The position numbers were made by a program, and so were the translations under genes. Source: Ramlibacter sp. (GTDB lineage Bacteria > Pseudomonadota > Gammaproteobacteria > Burkholderiales > Burkholderiaceae_C). Taken from it: DNA of 64,000 bases. The DNA is taken from contig JADJPY010000001.1 of the NCBI GenBank assembly GCA_016713005.1, forward strand, positions 1-64,000, written 5' to 3'. Under the pieces are notes generated by a model that was given only the letters and a program-made list of their open reading frames with translations, was not told the origin of the DNA and did no database searches. This document shows, piece by piece, positions 12,901 to 24,900 of the stretch. Every line of letters starts with the position of its first letter. Within the stretch, counting starts at the first letter, position 1.

Positions 12901-15900
12901 GCGGAACGGGCCTGAGCGAGAACATCGGCGTCGACATTGTCGGTACCGTTGGACAGGTGGGCCTGGTCGCGGCCACTGGCGATGGCAATATCACCATCAC
13001 CGGATCGGGTGGTAACGCAAGCACCAACTACAACTATGGCGTTGCTGTGCGCGACCTTACAGGCAAGTCCGGGACAGTATCGGTGGCAAACGGATCGCTG
13101 CTCATCTCTGGCGTGGGTTCAGGCGCTGCCAACGGTGTGGGCGTGTTCATCGGTGATTACTTTGGTGGTGCCGGTACGACGGAAGCCCTAGTGCAGGCCA
13201 CGGGCAATGCCAATACCGTTGTGATTCGGGGTACGGGTGCCGCGGGCACCGGCAGTTCGAATCTGGGCATTGTGGTCAACGCTGGCGCCGACATCATCGT
13301 GGCCAAGCACTCGCTGGCCATGACGGGCTCGGGCGGCAATGCCAGCACCGGCTCCAACAACCACGGCATCCAGATAGACGGCGCTGGGACAACAATCCAG
13401 CAGACCGCGGCAGGAACTGCGGCCAATATTTCAATCACTGGCCAGAGCTTTAGCGGTGGCGACTCCGAAGGTGTGTACGTGTCGGGCACTGCCCAGATTA
13501 CGTCGGCATCAGCTCTCGGTGCAGGTGCTTCCGGCCAGATCCAGATTACCGGCACAGCGATCAATACGGCAGCGTCTGAGGGCTTTGTGCTGTGGAATTC
13601 CACGATCTCGTCGGCGGATGCCAACCTCTTCGCCACCGGCACTGGAACTTTTGCTACTGCCAATGGCGTCTGGATCAATGCGGGGACCATTGCTTCGACC
13701 AACGGCAGCATATGCCTGTCAGGCAGCTCGGGCAGCACCGCCGCGGCGAGCATTAACATCCTGGGGAATGGCACCCTGATCCAGACGACAGCTGGTGCGC
13801 ACATCTCCCTGTTTGCCGACCTGAACAAGGGTGGTATTGACATCAATTCGTCGGGTGGTACCACGCTCATCAATGCACCACTGGGAACCGTCACCCTGAC
13901 GGCCCCCTGGGTGGATGAAATGAGCGGCAGCACCATCACTGCAGACAAGCTGGCGCTCAAGGGCAAGGGCGAGTTCGACCTTGACCAGGCGACGAACAAT
14001 GTCAACCAGATTGCGGCCGACATCGTCAACGGCGACGACTTCGTGTCTGGCACTGGCACCAACAGCGGCATCGCCCGTCTGACATACCGGGACGCGGACG
14101 GCTTCACGATCACCAGCGTGGCCAGTTGCTCCAGCTGCGCGCCCAACGTGTTCAACACCACCGCCATTGATGGCATCGTGGTCGGTGCGTCGGGTCAGGG
14201 CGTGGGCTCCGACCTGAATGCTGTGACACTCAAGGCCAACGGCGACGTCCAGCAGGATCAGCGTGTCGTTACCAGCAAGCTGGAGTTGCTTGGCATGGGT
14301 GACAACGCCAACTTCTTCCTGGCCTCCAGCCTGGCGGCTGGCGGTGGTGGCGCCAACCAGGATACGTCGGCTTTCACGACAAACGACGTGGATGTAGTGG
14401 TTGGCAATGTGACCAGCAATACGGCAACAACCAAGGGCATCGTGCAATACCGTGATGCCAATGGCTTCACCATCAGCTCGATCAGCGGGGGGCTGTCGGA
14501 CAGCACGTTGGGCCTGTCTGCCAGCGGCAAAATAGCCCTGTTGGCCGATGTGGGCGCCGACAATGGCGTAGTGGCACCGGACATCTGGGTGGGCGATGGC
14601 ACGATTGCCAGCTATATCCGCAAGACGGGCGGAACGGCCAGCAAGACCAGCGACACCACACTGCTGTTGCGCGCCAATCGCGACATTCATATCGTCAACA
14701 ACGGCACCAACTCGTCCGATATCTATGTGGATACGGGCACCGTTACGACTGGCAAGCTGGATGTAACTCTCAACAGCGACTACAACCAGGACACCAAGCA
14801 GGCGTACCAGACGGGCGCCGCGGCGCTGGGCGGACGTGTCCGCGTGATCGGCCTGTCGACGGATGAAGCGACGATCGCCACGAACGGTGGCTTCCTGACG
14901 ATTGGTGGCGATACCAACGCACTCACGGACAACGCATGGGGCCGCGGCGGAGACAGTACACCGGATACAACGCAGGATGATGGCGTGGCGATCCACTACG
15001 GCAGCGTCAGCACCGTTGGTGGCGCGATCACCATCCACGGTGCGGGTGACCTGACGGACAACGCGGTGGGCCGTCATTACGGCGTGCACATCCTCAACTC
15101 GACGATCAACAGCGCCAACGGCAACGTGCTGATCCAGGGCACTGGCGGTGGCGCGGCCGGCAATGCGCTGGCAGATGCTGGCCGCAATGCGGGCGTGTTC
15201 ATGACGGGCTCGTACATGAGCACGGCCACCGGAACAATCAACATCACCGGCACTGGTGGCAACAACGCCGACGACCGCAACAATGGCGTGTCGGTGCAGG
15301 AGTCGACGATTGTCTCGAGCACTGGGGCGCAGACCTACCAAGGTACGGGCCGCGGCACCGGGACGACGAACCGAGGCGTTCAACTCATTGACGCTGATGT
15401 GCGCAGCACCGGCTCAACGATTGCCATCACCGGTACCGGTTCGCAGACGGGTACGGGCAACCAGAACATGGGCGTGATCGTTACCGAATCCAACCTGACG
15501 AAGTTCAGTACGACCCTTACGGCGGGTACGGGCCTGACCATCACGGGCACTGGTGGCACGGGCGTTGACCAGAACTACGGTGTACGCATCGGCTCTGCCA
15601 TTGTGGGCGTGACAGGCACGGGCGACCTGTTCATCACCGGCCAGGGATACGACGGTGCCGGAACGGTGACGGGTGACAAGAATTCAGGTGTTTCGATCGG
15701 CGCAGCCAAAGATCAGACCAACACCAACACGTCGTCGGTCTCCCCGACGGTATTTACCGCTGACGGCAATCTCTGGATCACCGGTATTGCGACGGCCGAG
15801 GCAGCGTCGGACGAGAACCGCGGGGTTGAAATCGACCGTGCTTTCGTGATCAATACGTCGACAGGCGCCGGCAACACTTTGGTGATCGTTGGCACGGGCG

Positions 15901-18900
15901 GTCAGGGTTCCCTGGACGGTACCAACCGGGGCGTGCAGGTGACCGGCTCCGTGATCTCGTCGGCGGCGTCCACGCAGGCGACGGATGTCTTCATCACTGG
16001 CAAGGGCGGCTCGGGTACGGGCGCAAACAACGATGGCGTGGTCGTCAACATCAGCACTACCGTGTTGGGCGGAGAGATCGCGCCGGTCGTGACGGTAGCA
16101 TCCGTCACGTCGGGCAGCGGTGCGATCTTCATTACGGGCGATTCGGGCAGCGGCAGTGTTTCACGCGGCGTATTGATCTCGGGTGACAACTCCACCCTGG
16201 CCACGCCTCCCGCGTCGATCTACTCGTCCGTGGCTTCCGTAAGCGGTGATATCACCATTGAGGGCACCTCAAACGGAACGCTGGCCAACAACAATCGCGG
16301 TGTCCAGATCCAGAACTCCCGCGTTGAAACTGGCAATGCCAATATTGGCATCAGCGGCGCGGCAAGTGCGGGCGCTGCGGTGACGTTTGGCAACACAGGC
16401 GTCCAGATCATGGGCTCGCTGGTGCAAAGCACTGGCGACAACACCAAGGTGCTGGAGATCACGGGTACCGGCGGAGCCAGCGCAACCCAATACAGCAACC
16501 TGGGTGTGAACATCCTGTCCAGCACGGTGTCCACAGACTCCGCTGCCTTGACGATCACCGGCCTGGCGGGCAAGGGCACCGACGCAGGCGCAAACAAGGC
16601 CAATAGCGCCGGTGTCAACCTGAGCAACTACAACTACGACTTCAATGGAAATCCGACAACGGTCGGCAAGACAGTTGCAACTGTTGTTCGGTCCACCGGT
16701 GCAGCGGGGGCAGGCGCTGTCAATGTCTATGGAGTTGCACTGAATACCTCCGCGGGCGATTTCAACGACGGCGTCCGAATCATTGGCGCCCGCGTGGAAT
16801 CCGATGGTGCGAACATCCTGGTGGATGGCCAGGCGGGTAGCGGGGCCAACAGCAATCGTGGTGTCACCTTGCAGCGCGCGTTCAATGTTGACGGCGGTGG
16901 CACGAACGTGGATGCCTGGATCACTGCGGGCACCGCGGGTGACACTGGCAACGTTGAGGTTTACGGTAATCCGGTTGGCGGCCAGACCGTGACGGGTGCC
17001 AACAACCATGGTGTGGAAACCAACAACGCCACGATTTCTGCGGCAGCGGGTTCGGTGCACGTGACGGGCGTGGCCGGCACAGGTACCAGCAACAACGATG
17101 GCGTGACGGCCTACAACTTCTCGACCATCAGCGTGGGCAGCGCGGGCCTGACCTTGCAGATCTCGGGCTTCGGCAACGGGACGGCAGGCAGCAACGATGG
17201 CGTATCCATCCTGAGTGACTCCCTGGTGCAGTCCGCAGCGACGGACAAGAAGCAGGCGACGACGATCTATGGCCAAGGTGGTGATACGGCTACCGGAGAC
17301 GCCACGGATAACAACGGCATCTGGGTGAACGACTCGACGGTGCGTGTCACGGCGGGCAAGCTCTTCATGACGGGTTTTGGTGGCGACGGCCTGACCGGCG
17401 ACAACAATCTCGGCGTCATCATCGAGAACGGCACGCTGGTCGAGAGCATCAACGACTCCGCCAAGATCACGATTCGTGGCGAAGGTGGCACGGCACCTGG
17501 CGGCTCAAACGCCGGTGTGTATGTGGGTGGCAACAACGGGACACGGGATTCGGTCATCAATTCGCAGGCGGGTGCCAGGATTGAAATCACCGGTAGCGGT
17601 GGTACTGGTGGCGCCGGCAACACCAACGTGGGCGTGATGATCGACACGTTTGGCCGGGTGACGACGTCTACGGTGGCAACCAATGCGGCCAGCCAGGGCC
17701 GGGTCACGATTAGCGGTTTTGGGGGTGACGGCACTGGCTCGCACGGTGTGCAGATGAATGCCGACTCCACGGTGAGCTCTGCCAATACCAACACGGCGGC
17801 CGACAAGATCGACATCTCGGGTACAGGCGGCACCGGCAAGGACAGTCACGGTGTGTTCCTGAACGGCACGGGCCCGCTGGCCACCCAGCAGGTTCATATT
17901 TCCAGCGAGATGGCGAACGTGTTCATCTCGGGTATTGGCGGCAGCGCCAACCTCGATGACAACAGCGATGGTGTGTATGGCACTTTCGCGCTGATCACGA
18001 CCAACGGGGCGTTTGGCGGCGCAGCAGAAGGGAACATCCGCATCGTTGGCGCGGCGAACGTGGCTACCGGCGGTGGCGACGGCATTGAGCTCGTGGATAC
18101 CATCGTAGAAGCCAAGGGCGCTGGCGCCGGCGGTGCAGTCACGCTGCTGGGCACGGGCGAAGGTACCCGCCAAGCCAACGGACGTGGCGTCGTATTGACA
18201 CGTACCGATGTGGACACCATCGACAACCAGATCCTGATTGTCGGAACGGCAAGCCAGGACGCGACAACCAACGGCGGCATGTCGGGTGTGGTGGTCCAGG
18301 ACAGCAGCGACATCAAGGCGGATACGGCCGGTGGAGCTGGTGGATTTGTCCGCGTGACCGGCTTTGGTGGGGTCAACGCAGATGGCGATGCCAATTACGG
18401 TGTACTGATGGACAACAAGGCCACCGTCACTGCAATGGGCAAGACGTCTGGAGCGGACGGGGTCTATGTGACTGGCCTTGGTGGCGGCATCGGGGCAGGC
18501 TCTGACAACAACGCCGGTGTTCGGGTATCCGACAACTCCTCCATCACTGCAGACGTCCATGATGTCCGCATCCTGGGTGTGGGCGGACAGGATGGCTTGA
18601 ACAACGATGGTGTCCAGTTCGAGGACACTGTGACCGTGTCGACCACAACTGGTGGTGATGTTTACATCACTGGTACAGCCAACGGATCTGGCGGCAACAG
18701 CGATGGCGTTTCGTTGACAAACAGTGTCAGCGTGACAGCAGATGGCGGCGATGCCGATCAAGCCAACATTCAGATCACCGGTTATGGTGCAAACGGCGCC
18801 GGCGCTGCCAACCGGGGCGTGTACGTCACGACTTCGAGCAGTATCTCGACGACGTCGGGGACCGAAAAGGCTGGTTCCATCATCATCAGTGGTACGGGTG

Positions 18901-21900
18901 GCACGGGCACGACCAACCAGGATGGCGTGATGGTGACGACGAACTCCACCGTATCGGTGGGGGGCAAGGGCACCACGGCGGGTCTGTACATCGAAGGTGC
19001 TGCTGGCGTCGGCAGTGGGGGCTCCTCGGATGGCGTGATCATCACCGACAGCTCGACGGTGAGTTCGGTCAGTGATGGCACCGACAGTGGCTTTGCCATC
19101 CACATCACCGGTACGGCTGCAGCTGTGACCGGTGGCAGCGACAACACGGGTGTCACGGTGAGCAACACCTCCAAGGTGCTCGCAACCCATGTGGACGCCA
19201 CGGCCGATGTGTATGTGTTCGGCCAAGGCGGCACCAACGCGGATGGCACCGGTAATCACGGTGTTCTGGTGGATGACAACGGCGCTGCCGCTGCCACCGA
19301 CGATTCAACGGTCTCCACCGTGGGTGGCAGTCTGGTGGTGTCCGGCATTGCCGGTGGCACAGGTGCAACCAGTGCATTCAACGCCGGTGTGGCGGTACTC
19401 GATTCGACCCTGGCTGCGGGGACCGGCAATGTGTTGGTTCTGGGTACAGGTGGAGCGGGAGATCTGGGCACCAACATCGGTGTGGCGATCAGCGGTGTAA
19501 CCGGGTTGGTGACCGGCGGTGGTGCCACCGTTGACATCACCGGGACGGGCATGGGCAACGGTGACGACAACATCGGTGTGGCCATCGTTGATACAGCCAA
19601 GGTGACGGCCACCAAGGCTGGAGCCAGCACGCTGACGATCAGCGGGCAGGGTTCGACGGATGCGACGGGTGAGAGCAACCATGGTGTGTTCATCAGTGGC
19701 ACCAATACTTCGGTGCTGAGCGCACAGGGCCAGATCAACATCACCGGCAACGGTGGGGCGACCAAGGCGGCCTCGGGCAACCTGAACACGGGCGTGACCA
19801 TCGTTGGCACGGACACCAGCAACCGCGCCACGGTGGCGGTGCAAGGTGGCTCGCTGGCCTCCAGCATCACCATCACGGGTAACGGTGGTGGCAACACCAG
19901 CAGCTTCAACGGAGGCGTGGACGTCACATTTGCCAACGTCACCAATGCCAGCACCAATGCGGCGGCCAACATCGTCGTGACGGGCCTGGCCAACGCGGCC
20001 AAGACGCTGGTGGACAGCAACAGTGGTGTGTACGTGAGCAACGGCACGGTCACGACCGCAGGTGGAGACATCACCATCAGCGGCACGGGTGCTGGCACGG
20101 GCAGCTACAACAGCGGGGTGGAGATCATCGCCAGCGGGGTGAACGTCAGCATCGTCAAGGCAGCGGACAGCGTGCTGATCGACGGCAACGGCTCGGCTCC
20201 TGCCACGGGCGAGAAGAACTACGGCGTGCGCGTGCAGGGCAACGGCACCACGGTGCAGTCTGGCAAGGACATGGTCATCACCGGCGACGCCGGGGCGACC
20301 ACGGGCGTGATTGCCCTTGCCAAGGGCGACAACACCGGCGTGCTGTTCGAAGGCACCGCCTCTACCAAGAACGTGCAAGTGCTGGCTGGCACGACGCTGG
20401 ACGTCACCGGCAACGGTGGACGCGCCACTGCGGGCAACAGCGACGGCGTACGCGCCGTGGATGCGGTCATCAACGCGGGTGGCAACTACAACGTGATCGG
20501 CACGGCCTTCAATGACGCAAACGTCACCGGTGGCGGCAACGACGGCGTGAGCTACACCCGTGTGAGCAGCACCATCACGGCCGGCAACGTCGTCATTGAC
20601 GGCACCGCCTCGCAGACGGCGGCCGACACGGGCGACAACAACAACGGCGTGGTGCTGGTGGACAAGACCAGCGTGGCCAACACCGGCACGGGCACCGTCA
20701 CCATCGAAGGTACGGGTGCGGCAGCGGCGCTGGGCAGCTTCAACCACGGTGTGTTCGTCAGCAACACGGCCAACACCCTGGGCGCGATGGGCGTCACCGA
20801 CGGCAACGACTCGACGGTCAGCTCCAACAGCGGCAACCTCTCTATCACCGGCTTTGCGGGTGGCACGGGTGCAGCCAGCGCCTTCAACGTGGGCGTGGGC
20901 GTGGCCAACTCCACAGTGGACAGCGCCAGCGGCAATGTGCTCGTCACTGGCCTGGGCGGCAAGGGCGACCTGGGCAGCAACATCGGTGTGGCTCTGAGTG
21001 GTGCCACAGCGCGCATCAACGGTGGTGGCAGCACGCTGGCCATCAGCGGCACAGCGCAGGGCAACGGTGATGACAACATTGGTGTGGCGATCATCAGCAC
21101 CTCGCAAGTCAACGCAGACAAAGCTGGAGCCAGCACGCTGACGATCAGCGGGCAGGGTTCGACGGATGCGACGGGTGAGAGCAACCATGGTGTGTTCATC
21201 AGTGGCACCAATACTTCGGTGCTGAGCGCACAGGGCCAGATCAACATCACCGGCAACGGTGGGGCGACCAAGGCGGCCTCGGGCAACCTGAACACGGGCG
21301 TGACCATCGTTGGCACGGACACCAGCAACCGCGCCACGGTGGCGGTGCAAGGTGGCTCGCTGGCCTCCAGCATCACCATCACGGGTAACGGTGGTGGCAA
21401 CACCAGCAGCTTCAACGGAGGCGTGGACGTCACATTTGCCAACGTCACCAATGCCAGCACCAATGCGGCGGCCAACATCGTCGTGACGGGCCTGGCCAAC
21501 GCGGCCAAGACGCTGGTGGACAGCAACAGTGGTGTGTACGTGAGCAACGGCACGGTCACGACCGCAGGTGGAGACATCACCATCAGCGGCACGGGTGCTG
21601 GCACGGGCAGCTACAACAGCGGCGTGGACGTGAACAAGGCGTCGACCGTTGGTACTGCCGCCGGAGCGATCCACATCACCGGTGTGGCTTCACAGGCGGC
21701 AACTGGAGCAGACAACGTTGGCGTGCGGATTGCCGATGCTCTGACCCGTGTTCGCACGGCGACGGGCAGCATCGACATCACCGGCTCCGGTGGTGCCGCA
21801 GCCGCGGCCAGCGGCAGCGGGAACATCGGCGTGATGATCACCGGCACGACGGCAGCCCAGGCTGACCAGGCTTTTGTCGAGGTCACTGGCAACGCCGCTT

Positions 21901-24900
21901 CCACCATCACCGTGGTTGGCACGGGCGGTGGCAACGGCGCAGCAAGCGACAAGAATCTGGGCGTGATGGTCTTCTACGGAAGCGTTACCAACGCCTCGAC
22001 GAACCCAGGCGCGGCAATCAACGTGACCGGCGTGGGCAACGGATTGGGCGCAGGTGACGACACGGCGAACGATTCCAACATCGGTATCGGCATTGCCTCC
22101 GGGACGATCAGCGCCAACGGTGGCAACATCGGTCTGACCGGTACGGCCAACGGCCTGAACAACGACAACGCTGGCGTGATTCTCTTCAATGAGACGGATG
22201 CCAACGCGACGCGTGTAACCACTACGTCCGGCAACGTCACAATCACCGGTATCGGTTCGTTCAATGCCACGGGTGAGTTTAATAACGGTGTGGTCATCGA
22301 AGGTCGCGGCAATCTGGTGAGCACGGCCACCGGTGGCATCACCATCTCCGGGTACGGTGGCGCCTACAACAATGGCACTTCGTCTGACAACAACCAGGGC
22401 GTGCTCATCATCGGCAAGGCCAACACGGCAGGAGATGCGGTGACGGTGTCGGTGACGGGCGCAGGCAAGGCCATCGTGATCACCGGTCTGGGCGGTGGCG
22501 ATGGTTCGAGCAGCAACTCGGGCGTGGACGCGACATATGCCCGTATCACGTCGTCCTCCGCGACTGCTGGCATTGCCATTACGGGCCTTGCGGACGATAA
22601 CAACGTCGGCACTCTGGACAGCAGCAACTACGGTGTGCGAATCGACAACTCGGTGGTTTCCTCTGCCAATGCAACGAGTGATGCGATCTTTGTCACGGGT
22701 TCCGGCGCGGGCACCGGTGACAACAGCAGCGGCGTGCGCCTGTCGAGCAGCACGCTGACATCCTCGGGAGGCAATGACCTCGCAACCATCCAGGTTCATG
22801 GCGTCGGTGCGCCAGGCGATGCCAACAACCGTGGTGTCGAGGTGACCGCCAGCACCATCACCTCCGCGCAGGGGTATGTCTGGCTGTCCGGTTCGGCCAA
22901 CGGCAGCGGCGCCAACAACGACGGCGTGCTGGTGGACAACTCACGCATTGCGCTGAATGGTGGTGCGGGCAACACGGGCGTCTATATCGATGGCAACAGC
23001 CTCGGTGGAACGACGGATGGCAATGGTGTTCGCATCGCCAATTCAACGCTGACGTCCGCTGGCAATGACGGTTTTGAGGCCATCTACCTGTCCGGATCGG
23101 CGTCCGGCACTGGAGCCGGCAACCATGGCATCTCGACCGTCGGTTCTACGCTGACGACCTCGGGCGGTTCCGGCGCTGACCGGATCTACATCGAAGGCTA
23201 CGGTTCCAACGGTGTTGCGGCCAACGTTGGAGTGCGCCTGGATTCCAGCTCGCTGACCACCAACGGTGGTCACTTCGAGATCTCCGGAACTGCGACGGCC
23301 TCTGACCCGGGTGCCTTCGGTATCCTGGTGACGAACAATACGACACTGGCCAGTACCAGTGGCGACATTTGCCTGATCGGCGAGGTGCCCAGCACGGCTA
23401 CGCCGACAGCTGCCATCGCCTTGCAGACGGGCACCAACATCATCCAGACGACATCTGGCCAAGTGGCGCTGAAAGCGGTCAACGGCGGGATCGACCTTGG
23501 CCTCGCGGCTGGTGGCGACACAGCCATCATCCGCGGCAGCTCGACGACTTCGGAAGCTGCAGTGAGCCTGATCTCCGACAACGGCGTAAACCAGTACACC
23601 GGCTCGATTGCCGCCGGCGGTACCGGTGGCGGGCTGTTGCTCAGCGGCAGTGGTGCTTTCTATCTGGAGAGCTCGGCCAACAATTTGACAAATCTGGCCG
23701 TGAGCATCGCCAACAACGGAACCACAGGCATTGATGCCACCCTGTTGCTGACCGAAACCGATGGCTTCACAATCAGCAAGCTCGACGCCTGCACGACATG
23801 CACCACGCTGACGGTCGATGGCGTGACGGTCGGCTCGGCGGGCGGTGGATCGGTGGCAACGCCGTCGGCCAACCTGACCATGTTCAATGTGGCTTCTGGG
23901 ACGGTCAGCCAGGCGGCTGGCAGCAATGTGGTGACCAGCGGTCTGCAATTGCAAGGTGGCGCCGTGTACTCGCTGCTGAGCAATGCAGCGAACAATGTCG
24001 ACGTGTTGACTGCGACCTTGTCTGGCTCCGGTACCGTGACATATCAGGACAGCGACAGCGTCACTGTGGGCGACTTCATGGTGACAGGCGTGCTGCCGGG
24101 TGGTTCCAGCTACTCGTCCAAGGGCATCACGACGGTCAATCAGAATATCGCCGTTCAAGCCGCAAACAGCATCTACATTGATGCTCCGGTCGATGTGGGC
24201 ACCGCCAATGCGGGCTTCCAGGCGGCCACTCTGATCCGCCAGAACGCTACGGGCGGCATTACCGCCGGTGGCCTGCAGTTGCGCGGTGGCGCAGACGTCT
24301 ACCTCGCCGCAGGGACCAACGATGTGGACACGATCGCCGCCAACCAGGTCGGCAACCTGCACTTCATTGATGCGGATGGATTCGCAGTCGGCACAGTGGC
24401 GACCCAGCTCAACAGTGGCGCCGACACGGTTGGCATCAACGCCACCGGCGACGTCTACCTGACCAGCACGACGGCCACAAACACCGACATCGTCGCTGTC
24501 AGCAACGCCATTACGTCGGCTGCCGGCAAGGTGGTGGCCATCAATGCCGGCGCCGGCAGCCTGACGATCGCCACCACCATCACGGCGGGCGGAGATCTGT
24601 GGCTGAGCGCCGGCAAAGCGATTACCGAGTCGGGCGCCTCGGCGGCCGTCACGGCCAACAGCGGCACGGGTTCCCTGGTTCTACTGGGCGGTGCCGACGT
24701 GGACATGCGCAGCACGGGCAATCGCGTCGCGACGCTGGCAGCTGGTACCGCTGGTACTCCGATGGCGGGTGTCTGCTACGTGGATGCTGACGGTCTGGTG
24801 ATTGGCTCCGTCAACACGGCACAGTTCCTTTCGGGCGCAAATGGTGCCGAGCCGTTTGACGGCACCTTCACCGCCGCTGGTGCGGTGAATGGCATTACCT

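Larger units (their letters stand above)
15000..23350 (+). repeat. Second N-x-G-V / G-T-G-G short-repeat array
   Basis: Same repeat scheme as the array at 10250-13700 but more than twice as long. A typical unit reads 'NNHGVFVS ... STV ... GDITISGTG'. By eye the two arrays together hold on the order of one hundred units. The right part contains a higher-order duplication with a 1,506-bp spacing. Confidence 0.85.
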
